Below, piece by piece: positions 27,211 through 35,507 of a stretch of 51,961 nt of DNA. Positions within the stretch are counted from its first letter, which is position 1, and the number at the start of each line of letters is the position of its first letter. The notes below the pieces were generated by a model. The model was not told the DNA's origin. It saw only the letters and a program-made list of their open reading frames with translations, and ran no database searches. Origin of the DNA: an uncultured Chromatiaceae bacterium (GTDB lineage Bacteria > Pseudomonadota > Gammaproteobacteria > Tenderiales > Tenderiaceae); NCBI GenBank assembly GCA_947259785.1, contig CAMYNQ010000005.1:1-51961 (forward strand), read 5' to 3'. Both the position numbers and the translations under genes were made by a program.

Positions 27211-28122
27211 TCAGTTCAGCGGGATACAGCCCCCCACGGAACCATCGGCACAACGCTCACCGTCTATCCAGATTGTTTTATCCAACCTTGCGCCTTCGAG
27301 ATTTACCCCAACCATTTGCGCCCCCTCAAGGTTGGCATAAGAGAGATCGGCACCCGCCAAGTCGGCACCACGCATATCACTGTTACGGAAATTACTGCCA
27401 ACCAGGCTGGCACCACGCATATCGGCCAGGCGCAGATTGCTCAGACCAAGATTGCTATAAGCCAGATCCACACCCTGCAGATTGGCACGAAAAAACACCG
27501 CGGAAGAAAGATTGGCATTACGAATATGCGACTTACTCAAATCAACCGCACTCAGATCGGCACCTTGCAGGTCGCAATTACTCCAATTCACCCCGCTTGC
27601 CGGGGCCGTAGTGCAATCAATATCTGGAATGGCCTCATCAGGATCAGAGAAGATCATCAGCCCCAGAATAACGGCACAAACCACAACCAAGACCACTGTC
27701 ATAATTGTATTCTGTCGTTTAGCCTTTTGCTCTGCCTCGGCCAGTCGCTGGCTCATCCGCGCCTGTCTTTCAGTATGTTTATCAACAGAGTCGACAATAC
27801 GCCGTTCACCCTCGCGCTGCTCCTGGTGCTCAGGATCATCCTCATGGCGGCGTTCTTCACCACTACGTTCATCCGCACCATGTTTACTGGCCTCAAGATT
27901 TGACCGCTTAACCGGGTCAGTCAAATCAGCCTTCATCACCTCGGACACCAACTCTTCGATATCATCTATTGCCTGCCAGACCTGCTGGTCTTCACTGACC
28001 TCATCAAACTTGTGCAGCCGCCCAACCAATAAAAACTGAGAGATGGCCGTTGTTGGAAATGGGCCACGGACGTCACCATTACGACGCACAAACCATAATT
28101 TACGTACCTTTGAACTAGCCAT
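27211..28122 (-). CDS. Membrane-anchored pentapeptide repeat protein with GYF-like N-terminus
   Basis: Three parts are visible in 303 residues. The N-terminal 65 residues (KLWFVRRNGDVRGPFPTTAISQFLLVGRL) look like a GYF_2-type module. A highly charged Arg/Glu segment (70-138) follows, then one membrane helix at about 139-158. From about 180 to 285 there are pentapeptide repeats of the A(D/N)Lxx type (GADLSAVDLS, ANLQGVDLAYSNL, ADLSYANLEGAQ), which fold as a right-handed beta helix, here probably periplasmic. A short CADGSVGGCIPLN tail may form a disulfide. The function is unknown. It has its own transcription unit; AAGGG precedes the ATG. Confidence 0.88.
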   Translation of the reverse strand: MASSKVRKLWFVRRNGDVRGPFPTTAISQFLLVGRLHKFDEVSEDQQVWQAIDDIEELVSEVMKADLTDPVKRSNLEASKHGADERSGEERRHEDDPEHQEQREGERRIVDSVDKHTERQARMSQRLAEAEQKAKRQNTIMTVVLVVVCAVILGLMIFSDPDEAIPDIDCTTAPASGVNWSNCDLQGADLSAVDLSKSHIRNANLSSAVFFRANLQGVDLAYSNLGLSNLRLADMRGASLVGSNFRNSDMRGADLAGADLSYANLEGAQMVGVNLEGARLDKTIWIDGERCADGSVGGCIPLN

Positions 28123-28203
28123 GCAAAACCCTTAAAAAAACAGAATTGGATTCAATAATCATAATTACCTATACAAGCATATATTGACTGGGCAATATAG
28201 GTG

Positions 28204-28230
28204 TCATCGGACAATTTTAACCTGCCTTTA
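28204..28230 (-). promoter_or_regulatory. Weak sigma-28-like motif upstream of the pentapeptide gene
   Basis: On the minus strand TAAA, 15 bases, TCCGATGA match 10 of 12 FliA consensus positions, but the leader to the ATG would be more than 70 bases and the -10 has two mismatches. Chance hits of this quality are expected a few times in the window. Confidence 0.22.
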
Positions 28231-28240
28231 TTATTTATCT

Positions 28241-29548
28241 ATGGAAATCAACGGCCCATCACCCAACATTATCAAACCGACACCGTTGCCTAGCGCTATC
28301 AGCAATTGGCAAGTCGGACAAGTACTGCAAGCTACGGTCGTCAAACAAGCCAGTCCGCAGAACCTGGTTATTCAAATTGGCAATCAACAACTACAAGCCG
28401 ACAGCACGGTCAATCTGCCTATCGGACAAAAATTGGAATTACGTGTCAGCCAACTTGGTGTCAAACCAATCCTGCAGGCTCGCATACTCAGCCCGACACC
28501 GCCGACGCTCAACACATCGCAGATTACAGCCACCACGCAACCCAACCGGCCAGTGGCAACAGATGTTGCCATTAATAATATTTTGAAACAGGCTTTACCC
28601 AAACAGACCAGCATGGCCACTCTGCTGGCCAACCTGGCCTGGCTAAATCAGCCGGCAAGTAACACCCTGCCTATTCCAGTCATCATTCTCGATATCGCCA
28701 AGCAATTGATCAACCAGCTTCCAAGCAAGCAGCAATTCAGTAATAGTGGTCAATTAAAACAGAACATACTTAATTCAGGCATTTTTCTCGAAAGCAAACT
28801 CAAGCAACTTAGCAGTGACAAGACGGCGCAAGCACTGCACATAGGAAATGCCACCCGTCCAACAAACAAGCCGCCGACTGATTTAAAGCTCAGTTTGTTA
28901 CGTCTGCTCGGCGCAATACAACAAATTACCAGAGCGGCTGACACAACGACACTGAAAAACCCACTTAACCTAGCAAGCCCCCAGCCATTGCCCTTCACTC
29001 CCCCCCCCTTGCGCGGCAGTACACCGCAGCCTCAGTCCCAGGCAAATGCAAACTTGGCCGGCTTGACCAATCTGCCACTATTATTGTTAGAACTAGGAAA
29101 ACAAGTTGAATCAAGTCTGGCCCGCACCCAACTACATCAGGCCGCCTCGCTACCCAGCAGTGAACAGTCCCCAACCAACCTGGCCTTTGAACTACCTATC
29201 CGCAACAATGGACAAATTGACATCTTTGACATTGTCATCAATGAACAAGATAAAGAAAACCAGGATGAAAAAGATGGCAAAGACCAGTGGGGCATTAGCC
29301 TCGCCTTTGACCTTAAAGGGCTGGGGCCTGTTCACGCAAAATTGAGAATGATTGACAACAAAATTTCCACCACCTTTTGGGCCGAAAATGCGGAAACCAC
29401 CCAACTATTTAATCAAAACCTGGAAAACCTGCGTCAACGCTATCATCAAGCAGGTCTGGAGAGCAGTGAGCTATGCTGCTACCCAGGCACACCGCCAGCA
29501 GCCACAACCAGCAGGCTGCCCCACATTGTCTTGGATATAAAGGTATGA
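28241..29548 (+). CDS. FliK-like flagellar hook-length control C-terminal domain protein
   Basis: The first 300 residues are a low-complexity Pro/Gln/Thr/Leu-rich region. The end (about 330-435: [64 protein letters not shown]) is a Flg_hook-type domain as in FliK, which tells the export gate to switch substrate once the hook is long enough. This is a second FliK-like gene; the canonical fliK is at 49.6-51 kb. I prefer the ATG at 28241 (435 aa) over the track's TTG at 28184, though no Shine-Dalgarno is visible. The stop overlaps the next gene as ATGA. Confidence 0.85.
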   Translation: MEINGPSPNIIKPTPLPSAISNWQVGQVLQATVVKQASPQNLVIQIGNQQLQADSTVNLPIGQKLELRVSQLGVKPILQARILSPTPPTLNTSQITATTQPNRPVATDVAINNILKQALPKQTSMATLLANLAWLNQPASNTLPIPVIILDIAKQLINQLPSKQQFSNSGQLKQNILNSGIFLESKLKQLSSDKTAQALHIGNATRPTNKPPTDLKLSLLRLLGAIQQITRAADTTTLKNPLNLASPQPLPFTPPPLRGSTPQPQSQANANLAGLTNLPLLLLELGKQVESSLARTQLHQAASLPSSEQSPTNLAFELPIRNNGQIDIFDIVINEQDKENQDEKDGKDQWGISLAFDLKGLGPVHAKLRMIDNKISTTFWAENAETTQLFNQNLENLRQRYHQAGLESSELCCYPGTPPAATTSRLPHIVLDIKV

Positions 29549-29829
29549 GCGACAATAAAAAGCCACCAAAGGCCGTTGCCCTGCAGTGGGATGGCAAAGC
29601 TGCACCCAAAGTTACCGCTAAAGGTGAGGGTGATTTAGCAGAGCAGATTTTAAAAATCGCCCGCGAACATAATATTCCTATTCAGGAAGACAATGAGGTG
29701 CTGGTTAGCGCCCTGGCTCTGATAGAACTGGGAGACGAGATACCCGAAAGCCTTTATTTAGCTGTGGCCCAGGTGATTGCCTTTGCCTATTACCTATCAG
29801 GTAAACAGCCACTCACGGAAAAAGCCTAG
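29545..29829 (+). CDS. Stand-alone FlhB C-terminal-like export switch protein
   Basis: Ninety-four residues equal to the part of FlhB downstream of the NPTH cleavage site: [30 protein letters not shown], followed by [23 protein letters not shown]. The membrane domain and the NPTH motif are absent. Such FlhB homologues (FlhX/YlqH-like) are often next to FliK-like genes, as here, with a four-base overlap. The ATG at 29545 has AAAGG upstream; the track's longer start lies inside the previous gene. It may act as a spare or modulating FlhB-C subunit, but its role is not established. Confidence 0.88.
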   Translation: MSDNKKPPKAVALQWDGKAAPKVTAKGEGDLAEQILKIAREHNIPIQEDNEVLVSALALIELGDEIPESLYLAVAQVIAFAYYLSGKQPLTEKA

Positions 29830-29838
29830 GTAACCTTC

Positions 29839-30225
29839 CTAGCCCAATGACTGAACGCCATGCATACGCATTAACAGATCGGCCTCTTCACGACGCAGAC
29901 CATGACGAACCAGCTCATCGGTTGAAGCGCCACCCTGAATAAGCTCAATCGCCTCGCTATAACTTTGATGAGTAGGATCTTGTTCATCCAGCTGTTCTTG
30001 ACGATCTGACAACTGACCGAGCTGCTCTTCAATACGGGCTAAATGATTACCCTGACCCGCCGCCCCGGCATAAATTGCTTTTAACTCTTCCATAAGTTGC
30101 TCAATGCGGAGTTGGCTTTCAGACAACTGAAACTGCAATTTAGATTGTTTTTTGGCGAGTACCAACAAGGCCACAATTAACACTACGGCCACGGCTATGA
30201 CGGCTAAAACAAATAAATCATCCAT
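29839..30225 (-). CDS. DUF2802 domain-containing protein
   Basis: The 128-residue product has an N-terminal membrane helix (LFVLAVIAVAVVLIVALLVLA), a coiled-coil-like region (LSESQLRIEQLMEELKAI, IEEQLGQLSDRQEQLDEQ) and a C-terminal winged-helix-like segment (SYSEAIELIQGGASTDELVRHGLRREEADLLMRMHG) typical of DUF2802. The family is regularly found at the end of polar-flagellum chemotaxis operons after cheW, as here. The role is unknown; it is probably an inner-membrane protein with a cytoplasmic tail. Confidence 0.85.
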   Translation of the reverse strand: MDDLFVLAVIAVAVVLIVALLVLAKKQSKLQFQLSESQLRIEQLMEELKAIYAGAAGQGNHLARIEEQLGQLSDRQEQLDEQDPTHQSYSEAIELIQGGASTDELVRHGLRREEADLLMRMHGVQSLG

Positions 30226-30248
30226 AAATCCGATTTCCCTAAACTGAC

Positions 30249-30428
30249 TTAAACATATTCATCAATATGAAATGAGTCATCATCCTTGTCTTTTTTATTA
30301 TTCGGTTTGCTTTTGTCCTGTTCCTGCCTACGCCGTTCATCCTTGGGGCTATCATCTTCTTCAATCTTGCGCGCCGGGCGCTGTGGCCAAACAGGTGATA
30401 ACGGATTTGTTCCATCAATTTCCGCCAT
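30249..30428 (-). CDS. Small hydrophilic protein of the cheW operon (59 aa)
   Basis: This ORF is just too short for the ORF track. It begins at an ATG preceded by TAAGGAGGGG, an excellent ribosome binding site, and fills the gap between cheW and the DUF2802 gene. The product starts MAEIDGTNPLSPVWPQRPARK, then becomes highly charged (SPKDERRRQEQDKSKP), with no membrane helix. The Pro/Trp-containing N-terminus followed by a charged tail suggests a short docking peptide. I recall similar small genes at this place in gammaproteobacterial flagellar operons, but cannot name a family. Confidence 0.75.
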   Translation of the reverse strand: MAEIDGTNPLSPVWPQRPARKIEEDDSPKDERRRQEQDKSKPNNKKDKDDDSFHIDEYV

Positions 30429-30489
30429 ATCCCCTCCTTATTCTGACTATCAAAACACCTCCCTTCATGTGTTTGCTAGTCGACTAAGA

Positions 30490-30966
30490 TCACATACTAT
30501 TGAACTCCTTCCACTCATCATCAGTCAGGAGCTTATCCAGATCTACCAAAATCAGCAGGCCCTCATCACGATTGGCCACACCTTGAATGTAGCGTGAACT
30601 TTCCTCATTCCCAACATTGGGAGCAACCTCAATATCAGATTGTTTGAGATAAACCACTTCCGCGACGCTATCAACCATAATTCCAACAACTTGATCTTCT
30701 GCCTCGATAATCACAATTCGCGTTGCATCGTCGGCCTCATGGGGCGGCAAGGCAAAACGACTTCGGGTATCCATAACCGTCACCACATTACCGCGCAGAT
30801 TTATAATACCCAATACATAACTGGGCGCGCCAGGCACTGGCGCTATATCTGTCATACGCAGCACTTCCTGTACCTGCATGACATTCACACCATAGACCTC
30901 TTCTTCCAAGCGAAAGGTCACCCATTGCGTGACGGGATTATTTTCTGCCTGTTCACTCTGGTCCAT
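30490..30966 (-). CDS. cheW: Chemotaxis coupling protein CheW
   Basis: CheW is the cytoplasmic adaptor that couples chemoreceptors to CheA. The 158-residue product has the CheW fold with QWVTFRLEEEVYGVNVMQVQEVLRM, ILGIINLRGN-type sequence (YVLGIINLRGNVVTVMDTR) and the receptor-contacting arginine in that loop. AGGAG precedes the ATG. It is downstream of parP in the chemotaxis block. Confidence 0.96.
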   Translation of the reverse strand: MDQSEQAENNPVTQWVTFRLEEEVYGVNVMQVQEVLRMTDIAPVPGAPSYVLGIINLRGNVVTVMDTRSRFALPPHEADDATRIVIIEAEDQVVGIMVDSVAEVVYLKQSDIEVAPNVGNEESSRYIQGVANRDEGLLILVDLDKLLTDDEWKEFNSM

Positions 30967-31048
30967 AATATTGCTCCTGGTATTGCGAATTATTACTCAA
31001 TAAATTTGGCACTGAATTCATATCAAATCAACCGGTTCTATGATGTCT

Positions 31049-31753
31049 CTATGGTATTTCGTCCAAAGATACGCCTTCCTTTAACATTTCGATAAAACTA
31101 TCCACATCGAGCAGCGCAGTCATTTGCTCAATCATGGTTCCGGCCAGCCAGGGACGACTGCTGCGATCTTCTCGCCAACGAATTTTATCGCCGCTCAGTT
31201 TCACGACTTGACCTAGCTCATCACAAGCAAAGCCAAATTTGCCACCATCCACCAGCAGCAAATGCTTAAACTGTCGCTCTGCCGCAATTGCTTGCCGCGA
31301 TTTATGATTCTCAGGAATAACAAACTTTGCAATATCAATCACTTTCACCTGCTGACCGCGATTTGAGATCAAACCCAAAAACCAATCTGCATGGCCTGGA
31401 ATCGGTGTTATCTCAGCATTCCATTTCATAATTCCATTCAATCGAGCCAATGGCACAGACAGAGTCAAAAAACCTGCCACCTTGAAAAGCAGGTATTCAA
31501 CAACCTCGTCAGCAGCAGGAACAGGCTGTTCATGTGGTGGATTGGCCTTTGCCAAAACCGTCGTTTCTGCGACAGCAGTTTCAAGCGATGCCTCTGCTTC
31601 ACTCTCTACCACTGTTGGTTCTGCAACAACTACAACCGCTTCAGGAGGGGCCTCGATTACTTCTGGCTCTAGTAGCAGGGCATCAATATAGACCTTCAAC
31701 GCCACCTCATGCTCAAACTCAGTCTGAGCCGGCTTGTTTTCTTGTCTGCTCAT
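31049..31753 (-). CDS. parP: ParP-like CheW-domain protein
   Basis: A 234-residue protein: an N-terminal 90 residues rich in Glu, Ala, Pro and Val and without clear fold, then a CheW-like domain (VEYLLFKVAGFLTLSVPLARLNGI, WFLGLISNRGQQVKVIDIA, FACDELGQVVKL). In Vibrio the equivalent ParP binds ParC and CheA and keeps chemotaxis arrays at the cell pole. The link to the upstream parC by ATGA overlap and to cheW downstream supports this name over a second ordinary CheW. Confidence 0.88.
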   Translation of the reverse strand: MSRQENKPAQTEFEHEVALKVYIDALLLEPEVIEAPPEAVVVVAEPTVVESEAEASLETAVAETTVLAKANPPHEQPVPAADEVVEYLLFKVAGFLTLSVPLARLNGIMKWNAEITPIPGHADWFLGLISNRGQQVKVIDIAKFVIPENHKSRQAIAAERQFKHLLLVDGGKFGFACDELGQVVKLSGDKIRWREDRSSRPWLAGTMIEQMTALLDVDSFIEMLKEGVSLDEIP

Positions 31754-32535
31754 ATCACTGCCGCCTGCGGTTGCTTGGCATCATGGCTAAGCAGAGTATC
31801 CAGCAAGTGCTCATAGGCTATTACACCACGCGACTGCGGCAATAGCATTGGCAGTGGCACCCCCATGCGACTCGCTTCACGGAACTGGGTGTCCACAGGT
31901 ATCACCGAGTTCCACAGGTCATCGGCATAGCGAGTTCGTAACAATCTAAGGGTCTCTGTTGATGCTCGAGTACGGCGATCAAACATGGTCGGTACAATCG
32001 TATAAGGCAGACGAATGCTTCTTGAGCGGGTAATCATGCTCAGGGTTTTCAACATTCGCTCCAAACCTTTCAAGGCCAGAAATTCGGTCTGCACCGGAAT
32101 CACCAGATGATCACAGGCAGCCATCGCATTCACCATCAACACGCCAAGCATCGGCGGGCAATCGATCAGGGCATAATCATATTTTTCCTCCATGGCCTTC
32201 AGTGCCTTATTAATGACCAACCCCATACCACTCTTGGCGCCGAGTTGACGATCTAAGGTCGCTAACCCGATGGTCGCAGGTAAAATATGCAAGCCTTCAA
32301 AACGTGTCGGTCGTACCAGGCTATACGGATTGACAGCCTGATTCTGAAACAGGGTAAAAATACTGCTTTCCAGGTCATCTGGGCTATAGCGAAAATAGGA
32401 TGTCAAAGACCCCTGTGGATCAATGTCCAGTATCAGGACACGATAACCACGTTGGGCCAGGACACCGCCTAAACTGACAGCCGTTGTGGTCTTTCCTACC
32501 CCTCCTTTCTGATTGGCAACCGCCCAAATCTTCAT
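31750..32535 (-). CDS. parC: ParA-family ATPase ParC for polar positioning of chemotaxis arrays
   Basis: The 261-residue product has a deviant Walker A KGGVGKTTTA near the N-terminus, LILDIDPQGSLTSYF and LIDCPPMLGVL, hallmarks of ParA/Soj ATPases. Here it lies in a chemotaxis operon and not beside parB, so it is the chemotaxis ParC (PA1462-like), which directs arrays to the pole. It overlaps motD upstream and parP downstream by four bases each. Confidence 0.92.
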   Translation of the reverse strand: MKIWAVANQKGGVGKTTTAVSLGGVLAQRGYRVLILDIDPQGSLTSYFRYSPDDLESSIFTLFQNQAVNPYSLVRPTRFEGLHILPATIGLATLDRQLGAKSGMGLVINKALKAMEEKYDYALIDCPPMLGVLMVNAMAACDHLVIPVQTEFLALKGLERMLKTLSMITRSRSIRLPYTIVPTMFDRRTRASTETLRLLRTRYADDLWNSVIPVDTQFREASRMGVPLPMLLPQSRGVIAYEHLLDTLLSHDAKQPQAAVI

Positions 32536-33584
32536 GGCGTCTCCCCTTGAGTATCTGCAGCCTCATCGACAATCTCCATAATCGTCATCAAGCGATCCTG
32601 CTCATCGGCATTGCCGGAACTACCACCACGACCACGTAACGGTAGACCTTCCGGAAAGCCCTGCTCAGGCACGGGCACTGTTGAGGTCATAATAGGCACT
32701 TCAATCAGTGACGGTGGCTCGTCAAGGTCAATATTCTGCAACCGCTTGCTCGCAGGGGTAATCTCAATAACCTGTTCATTGTCATATAGCTTTGATGCCG
32801 CCTCGGACATAATCACCACCACAACCCGACGATTGCGCTCGCGCCCTTCGGCGGTGGTATTTAACGCAACCGGCCGAAATTCACCGTAGCCTATTGCCGA
32901 CATCCGGAACGGATCGACCCCTTCATCACTGAATAGATGAACAACACTTGAAGCACGCCCGGCCGACAACTCCCAGTTCGACGGATAGGCAAAGGTTTCA
33001 ATGGGGATATTGTCAGTATAGCCTTCGACCTGAACCGCATTAGGGAATGACTTAATTGAAGCGGCAATGCCCGTCAACACCGACACAGCCTTGGCCTGAA
33101 TCAGCGCCTTGCCACTATCAAACAAAATAGAAGAGTTGATTTCAACTTCCAAACCCTTAGCTGTACGCTTAACCGAGATCAAATCACGCTCGATCATTGG
33201 TCCGAGGGAGTTTTCGAGCTGTTTCTGCATTTTATTTAGATTCTGGCGATCCCGCTGGCCACCTTGTCCCTCTTGCTGCAGGCGTTTCTCTTGTGCCGCC
33301 TCAGGTTTCACCTCGGGAACCGTTTTCAATTGTGGCCGACTATCAGGAAAAATGCTTGGCAGCGCCTTGATGGGATCACCAATCTGAATCGGTCTCAGGC
33401 TTTGCGGGGCATCTTCGAAGGCGGCAACCAGGGAATCAGACAGAACCCTATATTTGCCTTCATTGACTGATGACAAGGAGTACATAACAACAAAAAAGGC
33501 AAACAACAGCGTAATGAAGTCGGCGTAGGAAACCAGCCAGCGTTCATGATTCTCATGTTCTTCAGGTTTCTTTTTGCGCGCCAT
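32532..33584 (-). CDS. motD: Flagellar stator protein MotD (MotB family)
   Basis: The 350-residue stator subunit has a basic N-terminus, one membrane helix carrying the proton-binding Asp (SYADFITLLFAFF, Asp22), a plug/linker region and a C-terminal OmpA-like peptidoglycan-binding domain (VEGYTDNIPIETFAYPSNWELSAGRASSVVHLF). MotB paralogues paired with motC in the Pseudomonas-type operon are named MotD. No motA/motB pair is in the window. A sigma-54-like motif lies in the gap between motC and motD. Confidence 0.93.
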   Translation of the reverse strand: MARKKKPEEHENHERWLVSYADFITLLFAFFVVMYSLSSVNEGKYRVLSDSLVAAFEDAPQSLRPIQIGDPIKALPSIFPDSRPQLKTVPEVKPEAAQEKRLQQEGQGGQRDRQNLNKMQKQLENSLGPMIERDLISVKRTAKGLEVEINSSILFDSGKALIQAKAVSVLTGIAASIKSFPNAVQVEGYTDNIPIETFAYPSNWELSAGRASSVVHLFSDEGVDPFRMSAIGYGEFRPVALNTTAEGRERNRRVVVVIMSEAASKLYDNEQVIEITPASKRLQNIDLDEPPSLIEVPIMTSTVPVPEQGFPEGLPLRGRGGSSGNADEQDRLMTIMEIVDEAADTQGETP

Positions 33585-33646
33585 GACTAAGGTTCAATCA
33601 ATTCCTATTCATAATGAGTCAAAATTCTGACCACCACAGGAATCAA

Positions 33647-33662
33647 AGCAATATCCATGCCT
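33647..33662 (-). promoter_or_regulatory. Sigma-54-like promoter between motC and motD
   Basis: On the minus strand AGGCATGGATATTGCT has GG and GC exactly ten bases apart and matches TGGCACG-N4-TTGCW at most positions. It lies in a 101-base gap before motD and could give motD-parC-parP-cheW their own promoter. Confidence 0.45.
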
Positions 33663-33685
33663 TCTAGGAAAACCCAAGAAAAAAA

Positions 33686-34426
33686 CTATCCCAGATAACC
33701 TTCCAGTTTGGTTTCGATATTCCTCGGATTTTCACCCTCGGCAATGGAAATCACCCCTTCAACCACCATTTCACGAAACTGAGCCTCATTGTGAATATGG
33801 CCTTTCAGTTTATTCGCGACAGGCAAAAAAATGAGATTGGCCAGCCCCACACCATAGATCGTGGCGACAAAGGCAACAGCAATGCCCGAGCCCAACTTGC
33901 TGGGATCAGCAAGATTATTCATTACATGAATCAAGCCCATCACCGCTCCGATAATACCGATGGTGGGCGAATAGCCGCCGTAACCTTCATACACCTTAGC
34001 CGCTTGAGTATCAAAGTGCTCTTTTACGCCAATCTCAACTTCAAGAATATTCCGAATCACCTCAGGTTCACTGCCATCCACTAACAACTGCAGCCCCTTC
34101 ATGGCAAATGGATCAGTCTCTGATTCAACCAAGGACTCTAAGCCCAGCAATCCTTCTTTACGAGCGATGTTGCTCCAGCCAACAATCTTTTCAACTGCCG
34201 CCCTCTGTTCGACTTTTGGTGGCATAAGAACCCATAACAACATCTTGAGAGAACGGACAAAGACAGCAAGCTGAGTTTGTACCAACACTGCACCCACAGT
34301 GCCGCCGAGCACGATCAAGCCCGCGGTCATTTGCATCAGTGATGATGTATGCCCCCCTTCAAGGATGTTACCGCCGATGATGGCACCAAAACCCAGCAAC
34401 AAACCTAAAAGCGTTAAAATATCCAT
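33686..34426 (-). CDS. motC: Flagellar stator protein MotC (MotA family)
   Basis: The 246-residue protein has the four membrane helices of the MotA/TolQ family and a cytoplasmic loop with charged residues for rotor contact (APPKVEQR-type segment, VGWSNIARKEGLLGLESLV). The conserved YGGYSPTIGIIGAVMGLIHVM and GIAVAFVATIYGVGLANLIFLPVANKL segments form the channel. It pairs with MotD as the proton-driven stator. The ATG is seven bases after the cheB stop. Confidence 0.94.
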   Translation of the reverse strand: MDILTLLGLLLGFGAIIGGNILEGGHTSSLMQMTAGLIVLGGTVGAVLVQTQLAVFVRSLKMLLWVLMPPKVEQRAAVEKIVGWSNIARKEGLLGLESLVESETDPFAMKGLQLLVDGSEPEVIRNILEVEIGVKEHFDTQAAKVYEGYGGYSPTIGIIGAVMGLIHVMNNLADPSKLGSGIAVAFVATIYGVGLANLIFLPVANKLKGHIHNEAQFREMVVEGVISIAEGENPRNIETKLEGYLG

Positions 34427-34433
34427 GTGTTAA

Positions 34434-35498
34434 TCAAACACTTTCCATCAAAGCTGAGGCGATGGCATCCAAAGCTAAGATATTATCTGCCAGCCCCGCC
34501 TCGGCAATCGCCGCGGGCATACCATAAATCACGCTGGTTTCCTTATCCTGAGCCCAAACAGTGGAACCATGACTTTTCAACATTTTTGCACCTTCACGTC
34601 CGTCAGCCCCCATCCCTGTCATGACCACTGCAAGCACATCAGCAGCAAACAGTTTTGAAGCCGAGCCGAAGGTAATATCGACACTGGGTTTATAGGTTTG
34701 GCCGGGCTGGCTTTCAACAATCCTGATCACCTGCGCCCCACGCTGATCCTCTACCAGCATCTGTTTGCCACCGGGTGCCAGGTATGCCCAACCCTTTTGC
34801 AAATGGTCGCCATCACACGCCTCTTTTATTGAAATACCGCAAAGTTTGTTAAGCCGTTCAGCAAACGCTGGCGTAAAACTGGCAGGCATATGCTGAACCA
34901 ATAAAATGGGTAATGGGAATGTGGCAGGCAAACTGGTTAACACTTTTTGCAGAGCCACCGGACCGCCTGTTGAGGTGCCTAAAACAACTAAACGATACCC
35001 CCCCCGACGCGTCCTTGTCGGCATCGCCGGTTTAGCCAACATAGGTTCTGTTGTTTGTAGCTTAGGTCGAGCACCTACCGCGGCATCAGCTTTTTTCAGC
35101 CCCTTAGCACTAATCAATCGCACCCTGGCACAAAGCTGCCGTTTGGCAGCTTCACGATCCTGGGAAATATCCTCCAGCCGCTTTGGCAAAAAATCGACTG
35201 CGCCAGCCTCAAGCGCATTCAGAGTCGCCTGTGCACCATCCGTAGTCAGAGATGAAAACATCAGAATAGGCAGTGGGTTGGTCTGCATGATTTTTCTGAC
35301 CGCTGTAATGCCATCCATAATTGGCATTTCAATATCCATGGTCACCACATCTGGCTTAAGTTTCTTTACAAGATCAATTGCTTCGTGACCATTGACAGCT
35401 GCACCAATAACTTCAATATGTTTATCACTATTGAAAATCTCGGTTAGTCGTCGCCGAAAAAACGATGAGTCATCAACGACAAGAACCCGAACCGCCAT
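34434..35498 (-). CDS. cheB: Protein-glutamate methylesterase CheB (first copy)
   Basis: CheB demethylates and deamidates chemoreceptors for adaptation. The receiver domain has LVVDDSS and phospho-acceptor Asp55 (VTMDIEMPIMDG); a linker of about 50 residues follows; the esterase domain carries the catalytic serine in GTSTGGPVAL, the histidine in QHMPASFTPAFAERL and the aspartate in MTGMGADGREG. Full length (354 aa). It is between cheA and motC in the canonical position. A second, partial cheB is at the right edge. Confidence 0.96.
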   Translation of the reverse strand: MAVRVLVVDDSSFFRRRLTEIFNSDKHIEVIGAAVNGHEAIDLVKKLKPDVVTMDIEMPIMDGITAVRKIMQTNPLPILMFSSLTTDGAQATLNALEAGAVDFLPKRLEDISQDREAAKRQLCARVRLISAKGLKKADAAVGARPKLQTTEPMLAKPAMPTRTRRGGYRLVVLGTSTGGPVALQKVLTSLPATFPLPILLVQHMPASFTPAFAERLNKLCGISIKEACDGDHLQKGWAYLAPGGKQMLVEDQRGAQVIRIVESQPGQTYKPSVDITFGSASKLFAADVLAVVMTGMGADGREGAKMLKSHGSTVWAQDKETSVIYGMPAAIAEAGLADNILALDAIASALMESV

Positions 35499-35507
35499 GT
35501 TCTTCTC

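Noticed and set aside
31750-32535. ParA gene as a chromosome or plasmid partitioning locus
   Set aside because: No parB or parS-like sites; it lies inside the chemotaxis operon with parP and cheW.
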